From NCBI GenBank assembly GCA_040396955.1, contig JBBAWX010000006.1, positions 78,063 through 142,062 on the forward strand: DNA of 64,000 nucleotides. Reading direction: 5' to 3'. Source of the DNA: UBA965 sp040396955. Its GTDB lineage: Bacteria > Chloroflexota > Chloroflexia > Chloroflexales > Roseiflexaceae. The position numbers were made by a program, and so were the translations under genes. This document shows positions 50,446 through 59,296 of this stretch, piece after piece. The stretch's first letter is position 1. Each line of letters starts with the position of its first letter. The notes under the pieces were generated by a model. It saw nothing but the letters and a program-made list of their open reading frames with translations, was not told the origin of the DNA and ran no database searches.

Positions 50446-52158
50446 CTACGGGCGACGTTGAGCACCGTAATCATTCGCCGAAATCACACTTCCGCGCAAT
50501 GCGGCCATATCAAGGCACCGCATTGTTTCATCAGACAACACGTAGCAGTGGTTCGTATACCGCGCCGGCGGAGCAGCCCGCCGTTGCAAAATCGCACAGG
50601 CGAGGTCGATGACGCGCTCGCCGTACCGCTCAGGGAAGCTGGCCACAGCACCAATCATGCGGCTCCCGGCGCGACGCAATTCCCGTAGCGCGTCGACATC
50701 GGCACCAAGCCCCACCGTCACACAGCGCGCCAAACTACCATCTTCGGCAAACGCCGAGAGTGCGCCGAGTACCGCTTCGTCGTTGATGCCCAAAATAATC
50801 ACCCGGTCGGTGCGACGGATTTTTTTGATGGCGATGCGCGTCGCCGCACACGAATCAACACTCGTGTTGCGACTATCGAGGCGCACAATGCGCCCCTCTG
50901 GCACCGAGAGTTGTTCACGCAGACCGTCAATTTGGCCCTGCATGCGTGCAGCCGGTACTGGCCCCGAAATTGGCAGCTCGAGCGAAAACACCACATCAAA
51001 CGCCCCATGCCATTGCCGACGCACATACTGACCCAACAATCGCCCACTCATCAGACCAGCACGGTAGTTGTCGAACCCAAAAAACGTGGCACCCGCAATG
51101 GGGATATCGATGGCAATCACCGGCACGTTGACCTGGCGCAACGCCTCCACAATCATGTTGTTGGCGTGAGCGTCCGTGTTGAAAATCACGACTAAATCGA
51201 CCTGTGCTTTGATGAAAGCCTCGGCATTTGCCACTGCCACTGCACCATCACTGCGATTATCAGCGAGCAACAGCTCGACCCCGGCGGTCTCAGCTGCAGC
51301 CAGCATACCGCTCCGCACTGCCACCGCAAAGGGCAACCGTTCATCTTGATTGGCAAAACCGATGCGCCAACGTCGCATGGGTATGTTTTCAACATTACGA
51401 CGCCCCACTGCACTACAAATGGTCATTGGAATGCCGTGACCCGCAAGTTTGCTGATGGTGGCGTTGTCGATGGCATCTTCACTCACAATGCGTGTCACCT
51501 GCCGAAATTCCGGAGGGGTGTCACTACGCATACGGGCAGTGATTTCTTGGCTTTCGACCATCAACACCACCTGGTCGCAGACGTCCATCATGCGCCGTCG
51601 CAACGTTTCCCGCCGCACCGCCACATCACGCCCAATTTCATCACCGGGAATGCCCGACAAAAACAAACAACTTGCGCGCACACCCGGAGGCAGATAGTGG
51701 TTCATGTCGGGCCAGCCAATGCTCCGACCATAGCTGATAATCCCCCCCAACAACGCCACTGTGTGTGCACTTTTGGTCAGTACATTGGCAATTTCAAGGC
51801 TGTCGGTATAAATCATCAAGCCACGATGCTCATGAAGATGCGCCGCCAAGGCGAGGCCGAGCTCCCCCCCTTCGATCATAATCGTCTCATAGTCGGTTAC
51901 TAGGCTGGCCGCCCCTTGGGCGACCCGCTCGATGCGACCCGGCAACCCACCTTTCAACGTTGAGCGCATCTGCTCACGAGACAAAGCGCCGCCGTGGGTA
52001 CGCATCACCAAACCTTGCGATTCCAAAACGTCCAAATCACTGCGAATGGTGACTTCTGAAACCCCAAAGAGCTGGGCAAGCGCAATCACGCTGACAAAGC
52101 CGTCGTGCTTGGCTACTTCAATGATTTTTTCACGTCGCTCTTTTGTTTTGGCACCCAT
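50446..52158 (-). CDS. Fusion regulator: DeoR helix-turn-helix and sensor domain joined to a periplasmic-binding-protein domain
   Basis: The 570-residue protein has three parts. Residues 5-58 form a DeoR-type winged helix (VIALAQLFGVSEVTIRSDLD, MRTHGGAL). Residues about 75-235 resemble the DeoR C-terminal sugar-phosphate sensor, but the usual GSTT-type ligand loop is IEGGELGLAL. Residues about 263-555 are a type 1 periplasmic-binding-protein fold of the ribose/LacI kind (RIGFANQDERLPFAVAVRSG, IDIPIAGATFFGFDN, ILGINDEAVLGAL). Having both sensors would allow response to two sugar ligands. ATG 52158 lies just after a TTGACA/TACGAT promoter. It is divergent from a simpler DeoR regulator and upstream of rhaI. 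Confidence 0.82.
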   Translation of the reverse strand: MGAKTKERREKIIEVAKHDGFVSVIALAQLFGVSEVTIRSDLDVLESQGLVMRTHGGALSREQMRSTLKGGLPGRIERVAQGAASLVTDYETIMIEGGELGLALAAHLHEHRGLMIYTDSLEIANVLTKSAHTVALLGGIISYGRSIGWPDMNHYLPPGVRASCLFLSGIPGDEIGRDVAVRRETLRRRMMDVCDQVVLMVESQEITARMRSDTPPEFRQVTRIVSEDAIDNATISKLAGHGIPMTICSAVGRRNVENIPMRRWRIGFANQDERLPFAVAVRSGMLAAAETAGVELLLADNRSDGAVAVANAEAFIKAQVDLVVIFNTDAHANNMIVEALRQVNVPVIAIDIPIAGATFFGFDNYRAGLMSGRLLGQYVRRQWHGAFDVVFSLELPISGPVPAARMQGQIDGLREQLSVPEGRIVRLDSRNTSVDSCAATRIAIKKIRRTDRVIILGINDEAVLGALSAFAEDGSLARCVTVGLGADVDALRELRRAGSRMIGAVASFPERYGERVIDLACAILQRRAAPPARYTNHCYVLSDETMRCLDMAALRGSVISANDYGAQRRP

Positions 52159-52198
52159 GGCATGCTCCGTGGCTCGGTGACGTGGGGGGAATGGCCCA

Positions 52199-52227
52199 AT
52201 CGTATGATTTTCTTTCGATTTTGTCAA
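52199..52227 (-). promoter_or_regulatory. Promoter of the DeoR-PBP regulator and rhaI operon
   Basis: On the minus strand a perfect TTGACA (52227-52222) and TACGAT (52204-52199) are 17 bases apart, giving a start near 52192. The surrounding AT-rich block has repeated CGATTT (52216-52221 and 52234-52239), possible regulator half-sites. Confidence 0.65.
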
Positions 52228-52271
52228 ATTTTACGATTTCTCAATGCAACAATCCAAAGTTTGTTTCTCAT

Positions 52272-52277
52272 ATAATA
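52272..52277 (+). promoter_or_regulatory. -10 element of the divergent DeoR regulator gene
   Basis: A perfect TATAAT lies 29 bases before the ATG at 52301; GGAGGT follows it. No good -35 was seen, so activation or autoregulation is possible in this shared intergenic region (52159-52300). Confidence 0.45.
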
Positions 52278-52300
52278 CAAAATGGAGGTGACAGTACGGC

Positions 52301-53110
52301 ATGAACAAGCACCAAAAGGCCCGTGAACAGCGACGCCGCGAGATCCTACAACTACTTGACCAACACGGGTACGTGATGGTCGAGCAGTTGTCGCGGCATT
52401 TTCGCGTGTCCGACGTCACCATTCGTACCGACCTCGAGCATTTCGCGGAGCTTGAGCTTGTCATTCGCATGCATGGCGGCGCCAAACTTGCCCCAGCCAC
52501 CGAACGCGAGTTACCGCTTGCCGCCCGGGTCCAACAGCGTCCGCACGCCAAAGTGGCCATTGGGCGCATGGCGGCTCGGTTGGTTCACGACGGCGACACC
52601 ATCGTGCTGGATTCGAGTAGCACATCGCTGGCCATTGTGGCTCATTTATCCAAACGCCACAACATTCGTGTGGTCACCAACAGCATTGCCGTGGCACGAG
52701 CGCTCAGTGAATTCCCGCAATTTCACGTCTTTCTCCCAGGGGGACGCATGCGTCACGAATCGGAGTCCATTGTTGATTTACATGCGGGAAGTATTCCAGC
52801 CACGACCCACGCAAATATCGGTTTTTTTGGAGCACACGGCATCAGCACTGATGCTGGGTTAATCGAGATTAGCCCCGAGGAAGCCGCAGCCAAACGTGTC
52901 ATGCATGCGCTCTGCCGCCAAAGCGTGGCCTTGCTTGATTCAAGCAAACTCAACCGCGTTGGCTCCATCCCATTCATACCACTTGCCGAAGTCCACACCC
53001 TCATCAGTGATTCTGAAGCCGACCAGCAGGTGTTGCGTACATTGCGCATCCATGGAGTGCACTGCTTTATTGCGACGATTGACACGGTCGAAACGCCCGT
53101 CAGCGAATGA
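52301..53110 (+). CDS. DeoR/GlpR-family transcriptional regulator
   Basis: The 269-residue protein is a standard DeoR-type repressor. Residues 10-65 hold the winged helix (RRREILQLLDQHGYVMVEQL, VSDVTIRTDLEH, RMHGGAKL). The C-terminal sensor domain has the phosphosugar-binding loop VLDSSSTSLAIVAHL, FLPGGRMRHES, FFGAHGISTDAGL and LLDSSKLNRVG. It is divergent from the DeoR-PBP fusion regulator, and a zinc dehydrogenase follows it. ATG 52301 is preceded by GGAGGT with slightly long spacing. It probably responds to a sugar phosphate from the arabinose/rhamnose pathway. Confidence 0.9.
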   Translation: MNKHQKAREQRRREILQLLDQHGYVMVEQLSRHFRVSDVTIRTDLEHFAELELVIRMHGGAKLAPATERELPLAARVQQRPHAKVAIGRMAARLVHDGDTIVLDSSSTSLAIVAHLSKRHNIRVVTNSIAVARALSEFPQFHVFLPGGRMRHESESIVDLHAGSIPATTHANIGFFGAHGISTDAGLIEISPEEAAAKRVMHALCRQSVALLDSSKLNRVGSIPFIPLAEVHTLISDSEADQQVLRTLRIHGVHCFIATIDTVETPVSE

Positions 53111-53347
53111 CACACGCCCACGAGGATGTGTATCGTAGTGTCATCTTCTACCCGTTGATTCGCAGATGCACATGTCACGAGGCGGCCAGTGCCCTCAACG
53201 GAGCAAGCCCTTGCATGCGCACGTTGCATGTAGTCGCTGTATGGGGGAGCTCCCCGCCGAGCGCACATCCACCGTGCATCGATGAGGCTGATTTACCGCT
53301 ATACTGGACTCACGTTTTTGGGCATCAATGTGAAAGGGAACAATGCG

Positions 53348-54361
53348 ATGCGGCAACTCATCTTGCAGGCTGCTGGAGATCTCCAGCTCCGCCATATCAA
53401 CCCGGTCAGCGCCCCGGGTACGGGCGAAGTCACCGCACGCGTGCGGCGGGTCGGCATTTGCGGCACTGATTTGCACGCATTTGCGGGGAAACAACCGTTT
53501 TTCCAATACCCACGGGTGCTCGGGCACGAATTAGCCGTCGAAGTGGTTGCCTGTGGCGACAAGGTGAATACGGTCAGCCGCGGCGATGTGGTGGCGGTGC
53601 GTCCCTACATGGAGTGTGGGCAGTGTCGTGCATGTCAGCGTGGTCTCACCAACTGTTGTAGCACACTCAAGGTGCTCGGAGTACACATCGATGGCGGCAT
53701 GCAGGAGTACATCAATCTGCCTGCCGATCACCTGCATCATGCACAGGGAGCCAGTGTGGAGGGGCTTGCACTCGTCGAAATGCTCTCGATTGGCTTCCAC
53801 GCCATCCGACGCGCCCACGCCCTCCCCGACGATCGCATACTCGTGGTCGGCCTCGGCCCGATTGGCCTGGGGGTGGCACTGGCCGCCCGTGAGCGGGGAC
53901 TGGGCATCATGGCACTCGACCCCAGCCCTATCCGGCGCCAATTTGCCCTCGACCACGGCCTTGTCACCGCCGCCGCAGCCCCTGGTGAGCATCCCGCCCA
54001 AGCTGCACACGAGCTCTGGGGCGGGCATGCGCCCGACATCGTCCTTGATGCGACCGGGCATGTGGGCGCCATGGAGAGCTCGTTTGCCATCCCGGGCAGT
54101 GGCGGCAAAGTGGTCTACGTGGGGCTCGTCCAAGACCATATTCGCTTTTTCGACCCCGAATTGCACCGCCGCGAAATCAGCATTTTGGCGAGCCGTAATG
54201 CGACCAGCGTCGATTTTGATGCAGTCATCGCCGCGCTCCCACACATCGACGTGCCAGCGTGGGTCAACCGCACCACCACGCCAGATGAGCTCGCCGGCGT
54301 CATGCCTCTCTGGCGCGACCCAGCAGCCGGCGTCATCAAGGGCATGCTTTCGTTTGACTAG
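53348..54361 (+). CDS. Zinc-dependent alcohol/polyol dehydrogenase (MDR family)
   Basis: The 337-residue protein is a medium-chain dehydrogenase. Catalytic zinc residues are in GICGTDLH and GHELAVEV, the structural zinc site is CGQCRACQRGLTNC, and the NAD site is VVGLGPIGLGVALAA. It resembles L-threonine/sorbitol/galactitol dehydrogenases and probably oxidises a sugar or polyol from the neighbouring pathway. ATG 53348 follows AAAGGGAA; in-frame upstream codons lack homology. The 237 bases before it hold a TATACT at 53300-53305 but no good -35 and no other gene. Confidence 0.88.
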   Translation: MRQLILQAAGDLQLRHINPVSAPGTGEVTARVRRVGICGTDLHAFAGKQPFFQYPRVLGHELAVEVVACGDKVNTVSRGDVVAVRPYMECGQCRACQRGLTNCCSTLKVLGVHIDGGMQEYINLPADHLHHAQGASVEGLALVEMLSIGFHAIRRAHALPDDRILVVGLGPIGLGVALAARERGLGIMALDPSPIRRQFALDHGLVTAAAAPGEHPAQAAHELWGGHAPDIVLDATGHVGAMESSFAIPGSGGKVVYVGLVQDHIRFFDPELHRREISILASRNATSVDFDAVIAALPHIDVPAWVNRTTTPDELAGVMPLWRDPAAGVIKGMLSFD

Positions 54362-54374
54362 TGCATGCCCCCGC

Positions 54375-55760
54375 CTACGGATAGCAGAGCTGGCTGGCAC
54401 CACTCGGGATACGGGCCAACATCTGTGCAATGGTTTCGGCGGTGAAAAACGGCGCCGGACAAATGGCACTTGCCCCCACTGGCACCACGCCCCAGTGTAA
54501 GTGGGCACCGCTTTTGCCACCAATGAGTTCGCCAATCATATCACCTGCCTGCAGTTGCTGGCCCGGGGTCACCAACACGGCCTCACGTTGTTGTTGACCA
54601 ATCGCATCATCGGCAGTCATCGGCTCAAAGGTGTACACCGTGTTGTACTGGTCGTTGACACGCACAATCACGCCCACCTGCCAGTTGTTGAGTGGCGGGC
54701 GGCGTTCGAGTTCGACCCGCTGCACGGTGCCCGCACTCACCGCATAGATGGGCTCACGCGCTTGGCTGGTCATAAAATCGATGCCGTTGTGGGCAAATTT
54801 CCACGGTGCATCGGCACTCGTGCTATACGCCTCCATGATACGGACCGCATTAATATCGGCCACCGGCAAACGAAACACGGGCAATTCCGTGGTTTGCGCC
54901 GCGAGCACCGTCGGGCTTGCAGCCGGCTCGGTTGCAGTGGGCAGAGCGGTGGGAACGGCTGGATTGGGCGACGGTGTCGGTGTCGGTGCTCCTAGGCTGG
55001 GTGTCGCAACTACGACCGTAGCAGTCACAGCACTAGCCGGGGTTGGTGTCTGCGCCTCACCAGCGCCGAGTTGCGCAATCAGCGGTGTTCCGCCGTCATC
55101 GGCGATGGCCGGGAGTGCGCACCAGTCACGCATGAGGCGCCGCAACGGCTGTTGCCACGTCTCACGCACCGCCGCCGCAATGAAATCATGCGGGCAACTG
55201 CGTTGCCCGCGCACACGATCAATCAGGCTGACGATGAGCACCCCCTCGGGATGCATGCGCGCCGACATGATGCGATCGCCAGCACCAAGGCGGTCGCCGT
55301 GGGCGACCGCGACGGTCACCACATCGTCTCCTGGTAATTGCGGTAATAGCAGGTATTCGACGGCGTACTGTGCGTCGAAATCGACGATGACAGTCTGAGC
55401 CGTGTACATGTCCGCCATGTTGGTGATATCGACCGTGCGTACCACCCCGGCTGCCACTGCCTGCACGGTCATGCGATCGGTCTCACTACGAATGGCCCAA
55501 CCGGGCAACGCGGCGAGATTGGCGTATGACTCACCAAACCCGGCCCGCATGTCGCCCTGATCCTGGATGGGAAGGTGCGTCCACGCGAAGGCCGATGTGC
55601 TTGTTGTAGAGGGAGTAGTCGTTGCTAATGGTGTATTGGTGGAAGATGGCACTTGAACGGCGGCCACTGCAGTGGGTGTGGGCAGTTGCATGTCGGTAGG
55701 TGGTACGGCGCCACACGCCACCAACCACAGACAAGCCAGCCAAGCCAGCATGCGTTGCAC
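54375..55760 (-). CDS. Lipoprotein with M23 (LytM-type) peptidase domain
   Basis: The 461-residue protein has a lipoprotein signal (hydrophobic core then LVAC lipobox near residue 15), Thr/Ser/Pro-rich segments, a first domain of about 180 residues (GWAIRSETDRMTVQAVAAG), a second Pro/Thr linker and a C-terminal M23 fold. Metal ligands are suggested by AHNGIDF (H-x3-D) and GAHLHWG (H-x-H). It should be anchored outside the cytoplasmic membrane and act on peptidoglycan or bind it. The GTG at 55760 has GGAGG seven bases upstream; an ATG three codons later is an alternative. It is divergent from the MFS gene. Confidence 0.85.
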   Translation of the reverse strand: MQRMLAWLACLWLVACGAVPPTDMQLPTPTAVAAVQVPSSTNTPLATTTPSTTSTSAFAWTHLPIQDQGDMRAGFGESYANLAALPGWAIRSETDRMTVQAVAAGVVRTVDITNMADMYTAQTVIVDFDAQYAVEYLLLPQLPGDDVVTVAVAHGDRLGAGDRIMSARMHPEGVLIVSLIDRVRGQRSCPHDFIAAAVRETWQQPLRRLMRDWCALPAIADDGGTPLIAQLGAGEAQTPTPASAVTATVVVATPSLGAPTPTPSPNPAVPTALPTATEPAASPTVLAAQTTELPVFRLPVADINAVRIMEAYSTSADAPWKFAHNGIDFMTSQAREPIYAVSAGTVQRVELERRPPLNNWQVGVIVRVNDQYNTVYTFEPMTADDAIGQQQREAVLVTPGQQLQAGDMIGELIGGKSGAHLHWGVVPVGASAICPAPFFTAETIAQMLARIPSGASQLCYP

Positions 55761-55847
55761 GATGTCCCCTCCTTCTTTCACGCACATTTCCAAGTATGTG
55801 TTCTATACTACCATTCAATGACTCACACCTAGCAAGAATGTGTTGCC

Positions 55848-57107
55848 ATGTTTGCCAAACAATACCCGGCGCTCAGCAATCGCCCATACCGCCTGCTCTG
55901 GAGCGGCCTGTTGGTCTCCAACATGGGCACATGGATGCAAAACGTGGCCCAGAGCTGGCTGATTTTCAAGATGACCAACAACGATCCCCGCTATCTGGGC
56001 TGGCTCGGTCTGGCTTTTGCGGTGCCCATGATTATCCTGCCTTTGTTTGGCGGGGCCTTGGCGGACCGGTTCCCCCGTGCCAAAATCCTCACCATCACGC
56101 AGTGGAGCATGCTTGCCCTGGCCCTTGTCCAGGCGCTACTCACGCTCGCCGATCGCAACACGCCGGGGCTCATCCTCGGGTTCAGCTTCGTGGGGGCAGT
56201 GCTCCTCGCCGTCGACAATCCAACCCGCCAAGCGCTCATCCCCACACTCGTACCGCGTGAGCACCTGATGAACGCCCTAGCCCTGAATTCGGCCACCTAC
56301 AACGGGGCTGCCCTGCTAGGCCCGGCGATTGCCGGCATGTTGCTCAACATCTGGGGTCCGGGATGGTTGTTTTTGTTGAATGCAATCAGCTATGTGGCAG
56401 TCATTTATGCCGTCAGGCACATGCCCGATGAAGCCGCACAGGTCGCAAGTACGACGAGTTATACCGAAGCCTTGCTCGGCGGCATCCGTTACGCCTGGGC
56501 GCACTCGCTCACGGCCACCCTGCTCTTCACCTCGGCCGTCCTGTCGATTTTTGGGCGCTCCTACCAACAACTTCTGCCAGTCTACGCCGACGATATCTGG
56601 AGCATCAGTGCGCAGGGCTACGGCATCCTGTTGTCGGCCGCAGGGGCTGGTGCCATGATCGGCGCACTCGGGCTCGCTTCGTTGCCCGCCATTACGCCGA
56701 GTGCGCGCAATTTGACCATTGCCGGCATCGGCTTTGCCGCCTGCCTGGCCGGATTCGCCGTGGCGCCATGGTGGTGGTTGGGGGCACTGTGCCTCGTACT
56801 CACGGGCATCATCGGCACAGCGGCCACCACGATTATTTCCACCAACCTGCAGCTCAGTGTGCCTGGGCAACTGCGGGGGCGCGTGATGAGCCTGCACGCC
56901 GTCACGTTGATTGGTGTGCCCTCGCTCGGTGGCCTGCTCATCACCAACCTCACCACGTGGCTCGGCAGTGGCGCAAGTGTGGTGGCCATCAACGCCAGCG
57001 GCGCCCCACGGGCCCTGTTGGTCGGCGCAGCCTGTGTGGTGCTACTGTTTGCGCTGGTGCGCATCCCCATCCCGCAGCCAGCGACGAGCTCACATGACCA
57101 CGCCTAA
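55848..57107 (+). CDS. MFS transporter (EntS/DHA3-like)
   Basis: The 419-residue protein has twelve membrane helices and the N-terminal features of the EntS/MFS_3 group: NRPYRLLWSGLLVSNMGTWM, the loop GGALADRFPRAKILTITQ and the VDNPTRQALIPTLVPREHL segment. Relatives export siderophores or small drugs. The ATG at 55848 lies about 40 bases after a TATACT (55804-55809). It converges with the ferric-reductase-like gene, their stop codons overlapping by 4 bases. Substrate is unknown. Confidence 0.87.
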   Translation: MFAKQYPALSNRPYRLLWSGLLVSNMGTWMQNVAQSWLIFKMTNNDPRYLGWLGLAFAVPMIILPLFGGALADRFPRAKILTITQWSMLALALVQALLTLADRNTPGLILGFSFVGAVLLAVDNPTRQALIPTLVPREHLMNALALNSATYNGAALLGPAIAGMLLNIWGPGWLFLLNAISYVAVIYAVRHMPDEAAQVASTTSYTEALLGGIRYAWAHSLTATLLFTSAVLSIFGRSYQQLLPVYADDIWSISAQGYGILLSAAGAGAMIGALGLASLPAITPSARNLTIAGIGFAACLAGFAVAPWWWLGALCLVLTGIIGTAATTIISTNLQLSVPGQLRGRVMSLHAVTLIGVPSLGGLLITNLTTWLGSGASVVAINASGAPRALLVGAACVVLLFALVRIPIPQPATSSHDHA

Positions 57108-57841
57108 GTGTGGGTGTTGAGGATGCGCAACACGCTGAGAAAAAGGACAACGATGGCAGATCCAGCATACCAGTAGCGCAACGCATCGACGTCGGTACCG
57201 GCGAGCAAGGCATGCACGGCGACGAGCACGAATACCACGAAGCTCAGGTAATGCACGGCACGCCAGACTTTTTGCCCGGTCCAGGTCCGCACCCAAAAAC
57301 TCACGGTCACCAAGACCAGGGCATACAAACCGATTTGCCCCAACGCCACCGCAAATGGGCGGTACGAGGTCTCGGCATAGGGCACAAACAACGACGTCAT
57401 CGTATATGTGATGTACTGGTCACCGAGCAAGACCACGGCATGCCCGAGGGCAAAAGAGATGGCCAGCCACGACAGATGGCGGTGCATGTCCACAATAGGC
57501 GCTACTTGCCCGAGTTGCTTGCCGATGGTGGTGGTCAACAACAAGCCCCACACCACGCTCAACCAGACCAAGGCGTAGGCCACCACCCCCGCCGAACGCG
57601 ACAGATACCAGTACATCTTGGGAGCCTCGCCGACCATGCTTTGGAGCATCCCAGTCAGATAATTGGGCAACACGAACCACGCAACTACGAGCCCACCTGC
57701 CACCCCAATCAGCAATGAAAACAGCACGTTGGCCCATGAATAGCGGCTTAGCATGGCATCAAGCAATGCGGCCGTCTCGGCGTCGCTCCGTTGGCCACGC
57801 TCAGGCTTGGGAGCTGATACGACAGGATGTGGATCGGTCAT
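57104..57841 (-). CDS. Ferric-reductase-like transmembrane haem protein
   Basis: The 245-residue protein has six to seven membrane helices and the ferric-reductase/MsrQ-type core. Histidines in the helices DMHRHLSWLAISFALGHAVV and WRAVHYLSFVVFVLVAVHAL are suited to bind two b-type haems. Such proteins carry electrons across the membrane. It follows the ApbE gene with an ATGA overlap (57841-57838) and ends the four-gene minus operon from 60062. The cytoplasmic electron donor is not evident. Confidence 0.82.
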   Translation of the reverse strand: MTDPHPVVSAPKPERGQRSDAETAALLDAMLSRYSWANVLFSLLIGVAGGLVVAWFVLPNYLTGMLQSMVGEAPKMYWYLSRSAGVVAYALVWLSVVWGLLLTTTIGKQLGQVAPIVDMHRHLSWLAISFALGHAVVLLGDQYITYTMTSLFVPYAETSYRPFAVALGQIGLYALVLVTVSFWVRTWTGQKVWRAVHYLSFVVFVLVAVHALLAGTDVDALRYWYAGSAIVVLFLSVLRILNTHT

Positions 57842-58764
57842 GACGCGGGTTCCTTCTTCTGGGTGGCGTCATCACGCCACAAAAATTCCTGCCAACGCCG
57901 ACTCACTAGCACCTCCCCGGCATGGGTGACCATGCAAGCTGGCAAGGCCTGTGTATCGAGCCACGGGAGCGCGGTCGCACTGCCACGCACAATCGCCACT
58001 TTGGCGGCAGCCTCGGCGTAGATGGCATCATCGGCAATCACTGTCGCCGTGACCACGTCGCTCTGGGCGGGCAGGCCGGTCTGCGGATCAATGAGGTGAT
58101 GCACGACCCGCCCACCGCGGCGCCAGCGCCGTTTGAGCACACTTGAGGTGGCCACCGCACCGCGGTAGAGGGCGATTTCGGCCATCACGGCGGCGGTGTG
58201 CGGATGCTCCACCGTAATCAACCACGGGTCAGCGGGCTGTGGGGCGGAGACTGCCAGATCGCCACCGATTTCGGCGACCACGGCCGCCCCGTCACGGCTC
58301 AGCTCCGCCACCAACTGCTGCGCCATCCAGCCTTTGGCGATACCTGCCACATCGAGCATCAGTTGTGATGGCAGTGTCACCGTGCCGGCATGCACCTGGA
58401 TACCCCGCCACGATGGCACCACGCTCGGCGTCGCTAGGGCCACGTCGGATTGCGTACCGATGTCTGCAAAGGTGCGATCATAGCCGATATCGTGCATGAC
58501 GTGTCCGAGACTAGGCACCACCACCCCATCCGTCCAGCGTGCAATGAGTAGACTAGCCGCCACCAGGTGGTGCAACGTGGGTGATACCCGCATCTGGCGT
58601 TGCCGATTCAGGCGCATCAACTCACTCGTCGGGCGAAAACGGCTCAGCACCTGCTCCCACTCTTCGACCTGGGCCTCCACCTGCTGCGCCGCAAAGGGGC
58701 GATTGCTGGTCACCTGGCAGGTGACACCGACCGCCCGCCAGGTATGTCGATATGCGCCTTCCAC
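57838..58764 (-). CDS. apbE: FAD:protein FMN transferase (ApbE)
   Basis: ApbE attaches FMN covalently to Thr in extracytoplasmic redox proteins. The 308-residue protein carries the family features: an early RAVGVTCQV, the FAD-contacting region LPSQLMLDVAGIAKGWMAQQL, EIGGDLAVSA, the VATSS loop followed by HHLIDPQTGLPAQSDVV and the metal-binding VIADDAIYAEAAAKVA. GTG 58764 directly follows the preceding stop codon; GTG 58776 is the alternative. There is no lipobox. No flavinylation target motif was found in its neighbours, so its substrate is elsewhere or atypical. Confidence 0.87.
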   Translation of the reverse strand: MEGAYRHTWRAVGVTCQVTSNRPFAAQQVEAQVEEWEQVLSRFRPTSELMRLNRQRQMRVSPTLHHLVAASLLIARWTDGVVVPSLGHVMHDIGYDRTFADIGTQSDVALATPSVVPSWRGIQVHAGTVTLPSQLMLDVAGIAKGWMAQQLVAELSRDGAAVVAEIGGDLAVSAPQPADPWLITVEHPHTAAVMAEIALYRGAVATSSVLKRRWRRGGRVVHHLIDPQTGLPAQSDVVTATVIADDAIYAEAAAKVAIVRGSATALPWLDTQALPACMVTHAGEVLVSRRWQEFLWRDDATQKKEPAS

Positions 58765-58765
58765 G

Positions 58766-59296
58766 TTATGATCCACCCGTATTGCCACCCGGATTCGGCT
58801 TGGGGCGTGCGGCGGGGGGCGGAGCCACCGGGGCGGCGGTCGGTTGTGCGACCACCCGCAGGGCCGGCATGGCATCCACCGCCACTGGCGCCGGTGCCGC
58901 CGCTTGATTGGCAGGAGCTGCCGCCGGCGCCGCGGCTGCCGGCGGCGGAGCCCCACCATCGGCACTCGTCATCATGGCAGGAGCTGGCATCAGCGTGGGC
59001 GCCGGCACCGCCTCTGGCACCGCGGCCACCGTGGGGATGGGTGCATAGTCGATTTGCACCAGTGCCAATGTGGGGGCCAACGGTGCGGCCACAAGCATCT
59101 CGGGGGTGGCGGTAGCCGGGGCCTCTTGTTGCGCGAGTGCATCAACGGGTGCCGGCTTCGCAATCAACATCCAGCCCACAATGGTGCCACAGGTGGCAAT
59201 AATGGTGGCCATGGTGCGCCCCAACAAACGCTCGTTTTGCTCGGTCTGCGTGCGCACCCGCTGGAGCAACTTTCGATCTGGTGCCTGATTAGTCAT
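58766..59296 (-). CDS. Pro/Ala-rich single-pass membrane protein
   Basis: The 176-residue protein starts MTNQAPDRKLLQRVR and has one hydrophobic helix (about residues 27-46, MATIIATCGTIVGWMLIA). A long Pro/Ala-rich extracytoplasmic tail follows. No family was recognised. The start overlaps the preceding acidic protein's stop by 8 bases, and the next gene (apbE) begins within 2 bases of its stop. It may be an anchor or scaffold in the redox module. The composition is low complexity, so homology searches will be unreliable. Confidence 0.65.
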   Translation of the reverse strand: MTNQAPDRKLLQRVRTQTEQNERLLGRTMATIIATCGTIVGWMLIAKPAPVDALAQQEAPATATPEMLVAAPLAPTLALVQIDYAPIPTVAAVPEAVPAPTLMPAPAMMTSADGGAPPPAAAAPAAAPANQAAAPAPVAVDAMPALRVVAQPTAAPVAPPPAARPKPNPGGNTGGS

